Assembly: GCA_965262505.1 (NCBI GenBank)
Contig: CBDHFM010000030.1
Location: forward strand, 868,001 to 932,000
Direction: 5' to 3'
Length of the DNA: 64,000 bases
Source of the DNA: JACPPO01 sp965262505
GTDB taxonomy: Bacteria; Acidobacteriota; Vicinamibacteria; Vicinamibacterales; UBA2999
The position numbers were made by a program, and so were the translations under genes. Within the stretch, counting starts at the first letter, position 1; every line of letters begins with the position of its first letter. Below the pieces are notes generated by a model. The model searched no databases, was not told the DNA's origin, and saw only the letters and a program-made list of their open reading frames with translations. This document shows, one piece after another, positions 50,932-59,046 of this stretch.

Positions 50932-52845
50932 TTACTCCACGGAAAACGCCAGCAGCACATTGCCGGGAAGAATCCCGCCGTGATGCGAGTAGCCGGAATT
51001 CACGAAGAGCATCCCGCCGACAATCGCCGGCCCGGAGTTGCTCATCGATCCGCCGTTGGCTGTCACGCCGTTCACCGTGGCGAAGTCGCGCGCGGTGTCG
51101 TATTCCCACAGGACATCGCCGTCTCGAGTGGAATAGGCGCGCAGCCGCCCATCCATGGTTCCGGAGAACGCCGCGCCGGCGATGAGCGTCACGGCCGCGA
51201 CCTGGGACGGCTTGCACGGGGTTCTGTCGGCGCAGCCCGCGCCCGGCACACTCCAGACCAGGCGGCCGGTGCGAAGGTCCACGGCGTTCATGCCGCCGCT
51301 CGCGGCTGGGTCGTCTCCGAAGAAGTCAGCGTTTGCGGCGTAGATGTTGACACCGTCCGTCGCGGATCCCCAGAAGACTCCGCCCCCGGACGACCCTTGT
51401 GCGACCCGCCGCTGCCAGACGATCGTGCCGGACGCGTCGGGATCGAAGCCGAAAATGACGCCCGACTTGTTGCCGACCACGATCAGCTGACGTCCGTTCC
51501 CCACGTCGACCAGCAGCGAAGAGCCCGTGAAGTCGAAGTCCGGCGCGTCCTTGTCCGGACAGACCGCGGCTTCGCGATCGGGCCGCCGGCAGCTGCCATT
51601 CCAGATGTCGTTCTCGGTCACCTGATGGGACCTGCGGACCTCTCCCGTATCTAGATCGAGCGCCAGCAGCGAATCCGACAAGTCGGTTGCAGGCGGCGCG
51701 AAGTTGTTGCCGGTCCCGACGTACAGAACGTTCCGTCCGGCATCGATCGTCGGGGTGTTCCAGATGGCCCCGCCGGCGGGGCCATATAGTTGCGTGCCGA
51801 TGCTGTTTCTTGCGGTCGGGCCGGGCGTCTCGGTCACGGAGTAGGTCTTCCAGAGACGCTCTCCGCTGGTGGCGTCGAGCGCGACGACACTGCCGCGAAA
51901 CGAGCAGCACGGGTATCGTGGGTCGCCCACTTGTGATTCCTCGCGCGAGGACACCGGCACGTAGAGGCGGCCATTGTAGAGCTGCGGCGCCGCGGTGATC
52001 GCGGCATGCGGATGCTCGTCCACATCGACCTTCCAGAGAACTTCGCCAACCGCGGCGTCTACGGCGTACACGTTGGCGGCCTGGTCGCCGAAGTAGGCAA
52101 CGAGCTGGCCGTCGCCCCGCTGGTCGAGCGTGATGGCACTGCGGATACTGGCTTCGACCTCCAGCGTCCAGTGGAGGCAACCCGTCTTCGCGTCCAGGAC
52201 GTACACTTCGCCTTCAGCCGTGGCGGCGTACACGCGCCCGCCCGCCACAACGGGCTGCGTGCCTGCCGACGTCGCACCAGGGAACCCGAACGCCCATTGC
52301 AGCGTAAGTCGTGGCAGGTCGGCCGCCGTCATCCCGGCTGCCTCAGCCGACTGAAACCGCGCGTTCGTGATGCCACGCCCCCAGCCATTCCAGGCCGGCC
52401 CGGCCAGCGGGTCCGGTTGCGGGGCGGGTGCGGCGCTGCACAATGCTGACGGCGGCATCGAGGCACCGGAAATCGAACGGCCGGCATCGGTGGCCAGCGG
52501 TTTTCCGGACGCATACGCGGCGAGCGCGCGGCGCTGCGCGCGGCTCCGCTCTCGTGCCTGCGTTCGCATCGCGCCTCCCTCGAGCGCCTCCAGTACCTGT
52601 TCAGCGCTCATCCGCCTCATCACCTCGAGGCCCGGCACCTCCGGATTCGCTCCCGGTCCTTCGTGACAGGTGGCACAGTAGGTCCTGAACAGGGCCGCAC
52701 TCTCAGCATCCCGGGTGACGCTGGTGGCTACTGGCGTCGGGCCGGTGATCGTGACGTCCTGGGCATGGAGGCCGACGGCCGCCGCCGCCAGAGTCGCCAC
52801 GACGGGCAGGGCGCCGATGATGAAGTTCCGTTGTGGTGTGCGCAT
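50932..52845 (-). CDS. c-type cytochrome/PQQ beta-propeller dehydrogenase (polyvinyl-alcohol-dehydrogenase-like)
   Basis: 637 aa from ATG 52845, giving signal peptide FIIGALPVVATLAAAAVGLH. Heme c site CATCH (AALFRTYCATCHEGPGANPE) near the N-terminus, then an eight-bladed PQQ propeller: PVVAGGRVYAATAEGEVYVL, LYNGRLYVPVSSREESQVGD, vicinal Cys pair in YPCCSFRGSVVALDATSGER, IWNTPTIDAGRNVLYVGTGN, VWQRRVAQGSSGGGVFWGSA. N-terminal heme plus C-terminal propeller is the layout of PVA dehydrogenase-type quinohemoproteins that oxidise secondary alcohols in the periplasm. Operon leader of the amidohydrolase; divergent from the LVIVD-type gene. Confidence 0.88.
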   Translation of the reverse strand: MRTPQRNFIIGALPVVATLAAAAVGLHAQDVTITGPTPVATSVTRDAESAALFRTYCATCHEGPGANPEVPGLEVMRRMSAEQVLEALEGGAMRTQARERSRAQRRALAAYASGKPLATDAGRSISGASMPPSALCSAAPAPQPDPLAGPAWNGWGRGITNARFQSAEAAGMTAADLPRLTLQWAFGFPGATSAGTQPVVAGGRVYAATAEGEVYVLDAKTGCLHWTLEVEASIRSAITLDQRGDGQLVAYFGDQAANVYAVDAAVGEVLWKVDVDEHPHAAITAAPQLYNGRLYVPVSSREESQVGDPRYPCCSFRGSVVALDATSGERLWKTYSVTETPGPTARNSIGTQLYGPAGGAIWNTPTIDAGRNVLYVGTGNNFAPPATDLSDSLLALDLDTGEVRRSHQVTENDIWNGSCRRPDREAAVCPDKDAPDFDFTGSSLLVDVGNGRQLIVVGNKSGVIFGFDPDASGTIVWQRRVAQGSSGGGVFWGSATDGVNIYAANADFFGDDPAASGGMNAVDLRTGRLVWSVPGAGCADRTPCKPSQVAAVTLIAGAAFSGTMDGRLRAYSTRDGDVLWEYDTARDFATVNGVTANGGSMSNSGPAIVGGMLFVNSGYSHHGGILPGNVLLAFSVE

Positions 52846-53126
52846 GACTTCTGCTCCCAACGGTTCGCCGAGACCCAAGAATACGATGGCGCCGGGAATC
52901 ACACCCCGGGCAACAGATACCTGATCGTTGTCGACGATCGGGCCGCACGGGCGGCCTCCCGTGGTGAACCGAAGGTCATTCTACACGGGGTTCAAGTGGT
53001 ACACGGGCGTGACGCCCCCTCGGTAGCGCCGGTGCGCCTAAAGGTGGATACTGCGTACGCAGATTCCGTGCGCGAACCAAATCGTGCGCGGTCTCGGGCT
53101 TCAGCCGGACCTTCAAGGAGAGTGTT

Positions 53127-54572
53127 ATGACGCGACGGCATCTGATGTGTGCGGCGCTGACGATCCTGCTCGGCGTCGCGGTGGCCGCACAGCGGCAGGC
53201 TGGGAACGACAGCGGAGAGGTCGCCGACAGCAGCAACATGCGGCTCGTCGGCCATCAGGATCTGCAGGGACGCAGTGCATATCAGCCCGAGATCATACGG
53301 CAGGGCGATCGCTGGATCGCCTACGTCGGCCACCATGGCGGCGACCTGCTCAATCCGCTGACGGGCAGGGAGGAGCCGAGCGGCACGTCGATCGTTGACG
53401 TCACCGACCCCACGAATCCGACATATCTGGCGCATATTCCCGGCCAGCCCGTCATCGTCGGGTCGAATACATCGGGCGGAGCGCAGATGGTGCGCATCTG
53501 CAGCGGGGCCACGCTGCCGCGGGCCGACCGGACCAAGTTCTATCTGCTGCGCTCGTACGGCAACACGGTGGAGTCCGCGCACGAGCTGTGGGACGTCACC
53601 GACCCGTCCAGCCCCAGTCGCATCAACGTGATCGTGAGCGGCCTGGCCGGGACGCACAAGAGCTGGTGGGAATGCGATACCGGCATCGCGTACCTCGTGT
53701 CGGGCCAGCCTGGATGGCGCGTGCCTCGTATGACGAAGATCTACGACCTGAGCGATCCGGCAAGGCCGGTCTTCATCCGCGACTTCGGCCTGCACGGGCA
53801 TCAGCCAGGATCGACCGGGACACCGCCCGGCGACAACGGCCTTCACGGGCCGGTCTCCACCGGACCGGAAGGGAATCGCGTCTACTTCGCCTACGGATTC
53901 GTCCGTGAAGGAATCGTGCAGATCGTCGACCGCGAAAAGCTTCTCAAGGGGCCCGGGGAGCCGACCGAGGCCAATCTGGCGTACCCGCAGATCAGCCGGA
54001 TGGATTTGCCGCCGAATGTCGGCGCGCACAACGTGTTTCCGCTCCTGCGCATGCCGATCGCGGAGTTCTCGAAGGAGCCGGACAATCTCCGCGACATGCT
54101 CGTCATCGTTGACGAGGCGATTGGGCAACCGTGCTCGCCAGCGGCGCGCGCGATGATGTGGATCGCCGACATCACGACCGAGACGCGGCCGTTCGGCGTG
54201 GCGAACTGGACCGTTCCCGAAGCGAGCGGCAATTTCTGCGCGCGAGGCGGGCGGTTCGGGACGCACTCCACGCACGAGAACTTCACGCCGATCTACTACA
54301 ACCGCATCATGTTCGTCGCGCACTTCAATGCGGGTGTGCGCGCCGTCGACGTCCGGGATCCGTTCCACCCGAATGAGATCGGCTATTACATTCCGGCGCC
54401 GACAGCCAGGACCGCGTGCGCTCCGGATAGTAACCCCTGCACCAGGGTGATTCAGGCCAACAACGTAGAGGTGGATGACCGCGGGTACGTCTACAGCGCC
54501 GATCGCGCGGGCACGGGCATGCACATCCTGGAGCTGACCGGCACCGCGCGGGCCGTCGCGAACTTCCAGTGA
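53127..54572 (+). CDS. Exported LVIVD-repeat-type beta-propeller protein
   Basis: 481 aa with signal peptide LMCAALTILLGVAVAAQ. Repeated DVTDP-type blades: GTSIVDVTDPTNPTYLAHIP, HELWDVTDPSSPSRINVIVS, TKIYDLSDPARPVFIRDFGL, LVIVDEAIG, VRAVDVRDPFHPNEIGYYIP, ending YSADRAGTGMHILELTGTAR. LVIVD propellers are periplasmic or surface proteins of unclear role, often near oxidoreductases. GGAG-type ribosome site near 53115. Divergent from the PQQ dehydrogenase across 281 bp, so the three genes may form one unit. Its 3' end is duplicated at 48853. Confidence 0.85.
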   Translation: MTRRHLMCAALTILLGVAVAAQRQAGNDSGEVADSSNMRLVGHQDLQGRSAYQPEIIRQGDRWIAYVGHHGGDLLNPLTGREEPSGTSIVDVTDPTNPTYLAHIPGQPVIVGSNTSGGAQMVRICSGATLPRADRTKFYLLRSYGNTVESAHELWDVTDPSSPSRINVIVSGLAGTHKSWWECDTGIAYLVSGQPGWRVPRMTKIYDLSDPARPVFIRDFGLHGHQPGSTGTPPGDNGLHGPVSTGPEGNRVYFAYGFVREGIVQIVDREKLLKGPGEPTEANLAYPQISRMDLPPNVGAHNVFPLLRMPIAEFSKEPDNLRDMLVIVDEAIGQPCSPAARAMMWIADITTETRPFGVANWTVPEASGNFCARGGRFGTHSTHENFTPIYYNRIMFVAHFNAGVRAVDVRDPFHPNEIGYYIPAPTARTACAPDSNPCTRVIQANNVEVDDRGYVYSADRAGTGMHILELTGTARAVANFQ

Positions 54573-54600
54573 CATGGGGTCAGACCCCACGAAGAGGAGA
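54573..54600. terminator. Palindrome after the LVIVD-type gene
   Basis: ATGGGGTCAGACCCCA follows the stop by a few nt: a 7-bp-arm hairpin that could end transcription, though no U-tract follows. The same palindrome is carried in the duplicate at 48943. Confidence 0.35.
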
Positions 54601-54786
54601 CGACGTGCGGAGCAGATCGGCGATGGGAAACCAACGTGATGCCGTGTAGAAATCTCGGCTTTCGTCGATGCGATCAGACTCGATGTCCGCTACGAATTCG
54701 GCCTCCCGAGGCCGTTGGGCTAAGCTATGGGACACTAGGGGCAGGTCACTCAAGAGTGGGAATCGCCGGAAAAGAGGAAGATTGAC

Positions 54787-55659
54787 ATGAAGATGCAATT
54801 CCTAACAACAAAAGGAATGATGTCGCTGGGTCTGGGTATTGTGCTGGCGTTGTTTGCATATACAGAAGGACTTTCTATACACGCGGCGCAGCAGCGAGAC
54901 TACGGTTCACTTCCCGACTGGAGCGGCACGTGGGCTCGCAGAGGCGGTGCGGCTTTCGACCGTGCCACCTGGACGCTGAATGGACAACCTGCGAACCCGA
55001 GTTCGGCAGGCGTAAATACTCCTGGCACACGCGCCCACCCACCCTACAACGAAGAATGGGAAGCGATCTATACGAGCCACGTGGAGCTCAGGGACCAGGG
55101 CCGATTTCCGGATCCACTGACCAACTGTATTGCGCCCGGCTTTCCGCGGATATTCAACGTGCTCTGGCCTGTCGAGTTTGTGGTTCGGCCGGAACAGGTC
55201 TGGATCCTTGCCGAGCATACTCGTGCCACCATGCGGATTTATACCGACGGACGCCCACACGGTGAGGTGCTGTGGTCCAATCTGACTGGAGAATCAGTTG
55301 GCCACTGGGAGGGAGATACGCTGGTTTTCACCACCATTGGCATCAAAGGTTGGAGAGACAGGGATTCGGTTCTTGACAGAAGCGGGCTTGTTTTGAGTGA
55401 CGCAGCGCACGCCACCACGCGTATTCGTCGTGTGCGGGAAGAGAACAACGAAGGCATATTACAAGATCTCTTATTGGTTGAAATCACGCTTGAAGATCCT
55501 AAAGCCTTAACGGAGCCCTGGATCGTGGAGAAGCGCTTTTGGAAACTACCAGAAGGCACCCGCATATATGACTATGAGTGCAATGAAAACAATCGCTCTG
55601 TGGTCGATCAGGACGGTCGAAGCTTGTTCCTGGGACCGGATGGTGAGGTGATCCGATGA
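54787..55659 (+). CDS. Exported protein of the GDTLVV family, member 8
   Basis: 290 aa; GGAAAAGAGGAAG upstream of ATG 54787. Signal peptide MSLGLGIVLALFAYTEGLSI. Motifs: YGSLPDWSGTWARRGGAAFD, LTNCIAPGFPRIFNVLWPVE (first-half Cys), QVWILAEHTRATMRIYTDGR, GESVGHWEGDTLVFTTIGIK, ATTRIRRV, LLLVEITLEDPKALTEPWIV, late Cys YDYECNENN. More AT-rich than most neighbours. The stop overlaps the ATG of DUF6152-4 by 4 nt (ATGA), the tightest GDTLVV-DUF6152 coupling in the window and the best evidence that the two proteins work together. Confidence 0.88.
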   Translation: MKMQFLTTKGMMSLGLGIVLALFAYTEGLSIHAAQQRDYGSLPDWSGTWARRGGAAFDRATWTLNGQPANPSSAGVNTPGTRAHPPYNEEWEAIYTSHVELRDQGRFPDPLTNCIAPGFPRIFNVLWPVEFVVRPEQVWILAEHTRATMRIYTDGRPHGEVLWSNLTGESVGHWEGDTLVFTTIGIKGWRDRDSVLDRSGLVLSDAAHATTRIRRVREENNEGILQDLLLVEITLEDPKALTEPWIVEKRFWKLPEGTRIYDYECNENNRSVVDQDGRSLFLGPDGEVIR

Positions 55660-56042
55660 GACGTGTGTTAATGATTGCAGGTATGGTTGCTTCTGGCTCG
55701 TTTCTTGTTAGCCAGTTGGTTTTTGCCCATCACACAACCATTGGACAATTCCCTGATGAAGTCACGGAGATCACGGGCACGGTTAAAGAGTTTCAATTCC
55801 AGAATCCTCACTCCTGGATTCAGGTCAATGTCACCAATGACGACGGTGAAGTAGTGGAGTGGAGCGTTGAGTGGGGCAACCCCAATAACCTGCTGCGTCA
55901 AGGCTACAGCCCGAACACGTTTCCTCCAGGTGCCGAGGTGACCATTAAGCTGAGACGGCATTACAGCGGTAAGCCCCTGGCTGAATTCAACGCCGCACGG
56001 TTCGCCGATGGAACGACGGTCGGTAATTGGGATGGCCAGTAG
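55656..56042 (+). CDS. DUF6152 exported protein 4
   Basis: 128 aa. Signal peptide VLMIAGMVASGSFLVSQLVF cleaved before AHHTT. Core HHTTIGQFPDEVTEITGTVK, EFQFQNPHSWIQVNVTNDDG, EVVEWSVEWGNPNNLLRQGY, VTIKLRRHYSGKPLAEFNAA. Translationally coupled to GDTLVV-8. The stop at 56042 is 15 bp before the CTAG used by IS1182-B. Same lower GC as its partner, so the pair likely moved as a unit. Confidence 0.9.
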   Translation: MRRVLMIAGMVASGSFLVSQLVFAHHTTIGQFPDEVTEITGTVKEFQFQNPHSWIQVNVTNDDGEVVEWSVEWGNPNNLLRQGYSPNTFPPGAEVTIKLRRHYSGKPLAEFNAARFADGTTVGNWDGQ

Positions 56043-56061
56043 GGTCATGGCGATACCCTAG

Positions 56062-57528
56062 CAGCCCGTGGTTAAAGGTCGCCTTCTGACGCGCCAACAG
56101 GTAGCAGCTCGAAACGATGATTCGGCGTAAAAACGGACGCCTGATCGTCGGATGGCGTGTGGTGGTCGCGCCAGCGGCGCTCCACGCGCGTCCACAGCGC
56201 AATGACGAGCGCCACAATCGTCGCCAGGTGGCCCTGCAGGCTCCGCGGCGTGCCGACGCCGACGAGCGACCGCATCAAGAGGCCCAGATTGAAGCCGCCG
56301 ATATGGACGAGTAAACGTTTCAGGATGTTGGTGTGCCCTCGCAGATGCGTGCGCCGCATCCCACCGGTTTCAGAGAGATGCGCATTCGGTCGTTCGAGAT
56401 ACTCACTCCGTCGACGCGACAAGGCCAACCCACGCACGCCCCGGATGCGTCGACGATTCGCGTACACCGCGTCGCGCGCCGCCGCCTGGTGCGTCCAGTT
56501 GCGCCGGCCGCGATCGGGCTCCGCGATAGAGGTCCGCAGGTCGAGTGTCGCGAGATCCACCAGCGTCTGATTACTGTGGTATCCCTTGTCGGCCACGACC
56601 TCGTCGATGATCGCCGTGTGCCCGTCGGTCGCCACCGCCACGGCTTCGAGCTCTTCGGCCGTCGTGGTGACCGTCTCCGCGATCGTCGTCGTATCGCCCT
56701 GATCGGCGCCCTGCACCGTCACGCCCACGATCGCCCCAGTCTCCAGGTCGACGGCGTGCTCAGCCTTGTGGGCCAGATGCGTACGCCCGTCCTTCATTTT
56801 CGTGATCCGCGCATCAGGGTCGTGTGGATGCCGCCAGTCGGTATTGCGGCCCTTCTTCGGGCGCTTGCGATCAAGGCGCACTAAGTCCGCCCGTGTCGGC
56901 GTCTCGATGCCCGAGGCCTGTGCGAGCCGCGTCAAGAACTCCTGATACGTCTCGCCGGAGTCGCGGCGCACGATGCTCCGCAAGGCGGCATTGGCTTCGA
57001 GGGTCGTGGCATCGATCCCGATCGTCTTGCCCTTCACGCGATCGGCCGTCGCCAGCACCTGCAGGATCCACGTGAAGACCGCCCGGTGCGTCTCGAGGTC
57101 GATCAGCCGCCGCGTCCGGGAGATCGTCGAGTGCTCGGGTGTCGCCTCATCGAGGCCCAACCCGAGAAAGCCGCGCAGCGCCAGCGAGTCGGCAGTCCGC
57201 CAGGCGATCCCACGCTCCGAATCGATGCCCTCGAAGTACCCGATCAAGAGCAGCCGGAAATAGGTCCCCGGCAGCAGACTGGGACGGCCGACCGTCGCGG
57301 CGTAGAACGGGGCGCACTGCGCCTCGACGCACGCGTCGAACGCGTGCGTGTCCAGGACCTGATTTAGCCGCTGATAGAACGGATGCCCGCCCGTAACCGG
57401 CAACGCGTTCGTCGCGATCCACAATCCGGGTGTCCGTGCCCGGTCCTTACGTCGACTCATGGCCATGCGGGAGTGTAGTACGCGGGATCAGTCGTGTCGA
57501 TCCCTTTCGGCCCTTTAACCACAGGCTG
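56062..57528 (-). mobile_element. IS1182-like element, copy B (1467 bp), CTAG target
   Basis: Same ends as copy A (CAGCCCGTGGTTAAAGG and rc of CAGCCTGTGGTTAAAGG), flanked by CTAG at 56058-56061 and 57529-57532. Same orientation as copy A, so the 24 kb between them could excise or amplify by homologous recombination. Confidence 0.93.
56072..57466 (-). CDS. IS5/IS1182-like transposase, copy B
   Basis: 464 aa, three residues different from copy A (30319-31713): V for A after ADL, R for C in KKGxNTDW, S for Y in LRTxIAEP. DDE motifs GKTIGIDATTLEANAALRSI, IDEVVADKGYHSNQTLVDLA and RRRSEYLERPNAHLSETGGM are unchanged. Either copy may be the active source. Confidence 0.94.
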   Translation of the reverse strand: MAMSRRKDRARTPGLWIATNALPVTGGHPFYQRLNQVLDTHAFDACVEAQCAPFYAATVGRPSLLPGTYFRLLLIGYFEGIDSERGIAWRTADSLALRGFLGLGLDEATPEHSTISRTRRLIDLETHRAVFTWILQVLATADRVKGKTIGIDATTLEANAALRSIVRRDSGETYQEFLTRLAQASGIETPTRADLVRLDRKRPKKGRNTDWRHPHDPDARITKMKDGRTHLAHKAEHAVDLETGAIVGVTVQGADQGDTTTIAETVTTTAEELEAVAVATDGHTAIIDEVVADKGYHSNQTLVDLATLDLRTSIAEPDRGRRNWTHQAAARDAVYANRRRIRGVRGLALSRRRSEYLERPNAHLSETGGMRRTHLRGHTNILKRLLVHIGGFNLGLLMRSLVGVGTPRSLQGHLATIVALVIALWTRVERRWRDHHTPSDDQASVFTPNHRFELLPVGASEGDL

Positions 57529-57543
57529 CTAGGGTTCGTCGTT

Positions 57544-57635
57544 TCACGCCCATCCAAGCTGCTTGAGAGTGATGCTGTCGTTCCAAATCTTCGTCATGTG
57601 GCGGATCTTGTCATCGTCGGAGTGTGAGCGAAACT
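57544..57635 (-). pseudogene. SnoaL/NTF2-like protein, C-terminal scrap
   Basis: Reads FRSHSDDDKIRHMTKIWNDS then ITLKQLGWA to a stop at 57544. The KIxxMTKIWND...LxxLGWA ending is typical of SnoaL-like NTF2-fold proteins. The rest was removed by IS256-D at 57636. Confidence 0.55.
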
Positions 57636-59033
57636 TAGTTGGAAATTGAAGCGGCTCCAAACCCTGTGGTTTGATGACGTTGCGAGACGAACATCACGCC
57701 ACGAGAGAAAGGAGCCGAGATGAGCCGTGTCCTACGATCGGTCAGGAAGCGCAAGAAAGGTCGCACGTTGGGCGCGGCCGACGTCATCGACCGAGAGGGG
57801 TACGCGGAGCTGGAGGTCGATGCCAAGGTGGAATTGATCCGGTCCTTGATTCCGCTGGGGTTGCTGCACATCGAGGAATGGCTCGACGAGGAAGTGCCCG
57901 CGCTGGCTGGCGAACGCGACGCCCGCAAAGACCCGTCAGTCGGCGGGCGCCGTCATGGGAGCCACCCCGGGACGGTCGGGTTGGCCGGCCAGCGCGTGCC
58001 GATTCGCGTGCCCCGGATTCGCCATGTCACGGAGCGCGAGATTCCCCTGCGGTCGTACGAAGCGCTGCATGGCGATCGCGCCGTCAATGACCTGTTGTTG
58101 AGGCGCGTGCTGTATGGGATCTCGTGCCGCAACTACGCGGCGGCCGCCGAGGCGATTCCCGGGGCGATCGGCCTGTCGGGGTCGACGGTGTCCCGCGCGT
58201 TCATTCAGGCCAGCGCGACGAAACTCCGCGAACTCCAGGAGCGGGACCTCTCCGGGGAGGACGTTGTGGCCCTCGTGCTGGACGGCAAGACGTTCGCCGA
58301 GGCGACGATGGTCGTCGCGCTGGGCATCACGATGACGGGGGACAAACGGTTCCTGGGCTTTGTCGAGACGGACACCGAGAACGAGCAGGTGTTGACCCCG
58401 TTCCTCCGGTCCTTGGTCGAGCGGGGCCTCGATGTTTCCCAGGGGCTTCTGGTGATCGTCGATGGCGGCAAGGGGCTCCGGGCGGCCGTGCGGAAGGCCT
58501 TCCGCCACCGCGCCCTGGTGCAACGGTGTCAAGGGCACAAGCGCGAGAACGTGGTGAGTTACCTGGCCAAGCGTGAGCAGCCGGTGTGGCGGCAGCGTCT
58601 CCAGCGCGCCTACAACCGTCCGGAGTACGACGAGGCCCTCGCCGCCCTCCAGTCGCTCCAGCATGAGCTGGAGGATCGGAACCAATCGGCGGCCGGCAGT
58701 CTGGCGGAAGGCCTGGACGAGACCCTGACGTTGCATCGCCTCGGCGTGTATGGCGTGCTGGGCCGGTCGCTGAAGACGACGAACGGCCTCGAGTCCATCA
58801 ACGCGCTCATTGAGGAGCGCTGTGCGAAGGTCGATCACTGGCAGAACTCAAGTCAACGCCAGCGCTGGCTCGCCACGGCGCTCCTGGACATCGAGCCGCG
58901 TCTACGCAAGGTGATGGGCTACCGGCACCTGCCCAGGCTTCGTGACGCATTGAAGCGAGAGTTGAAGATCGACACGACGACATCGAAGACCAAAGCCGCG
59001 TAAGCAATCAGGAGTCGCGGAGAGTTTCAACTA
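57636..59033 (+). mobile_element. IS256-family element D
   Basis: Ends TAGTTGGAAATTGAAGCGGC (from 57636) and TAGTTGAAACTCTCCGCGAC (rc ending 59033). Flanks differ (GCGAAACT versus GGAATGGG), so a rearrangement followed insertion; the left side cuts a SnoaL-like gene and the right side an MMPL gene. Confidence 0.85.
57720..59003 (+). CDS. IS256-family transposase D
   Basis: 427 aa; AAAGGAG 5 nt before ATG 57720. Features: KVELIRSLIPLGLLHIEEWL, RHGSHPGTVGLAGQRVPIRV, D in DVVALVLDGKTFAEATMVVA, D in GLLVIVDGGKGLRAAVRKAF, CQGHKRENVVSYLAKREQPV and E in LKTTNGLESINALIEERCAK. Intact DDE set. Related to IS256-C in size and layout but clearly diverged. Confidence 0.94.
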   Translation: MSRVLRSVRKRKKGRTLGAADVIDREGYAELEVDAKVELIRSLIPLGLLHIEEWLDEEVPALAGERDARKDPSVGGRRHGSHPGTVGLAGQRVPIRVPRIRHVTEREIPLRSYEALHGDRAVNDLLLRRVLYGISCRNYAAAAEAIPGAIGLSGSTVSRAFIQASATKLRELQERDLSGEDVVALVLDGKTFAEATMVVALGITMTGDKRFLGFVETDTENEQVLTPFLRSLVERGLDVSQGLLVIVDGGKGLRAAVRKAFRHRALVQRCQGHKRENVVSYLAKREQPVWRQRLQRAYNRPEYDEALAALQSLQHELEDRNQSAAGSLAEGLDETLTLHRLGVYGVLGRSLKTTNGLESINALIEERCAKVDHWQNSSQRQRWLATALLDIEPRLRKVMGYRHLPRLRDALKRELKIDTTTSKTKAA

Positions 59034-59046
59034 GGAATGGGTTTGA

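Noticed and set aside
49945..51654. 569-codon plus-strand frame over the amidohydrolase and PQQ genes
   Set aside because: No recognisable domain and antisense to two clear enzymes with catalytic motifs.
52992..54590. 532-codon minus-strand frame over the LVIVD-type gene
   Set aside because: Antisense shadow; the plus strand has a signal peptide and DVTDP blades.
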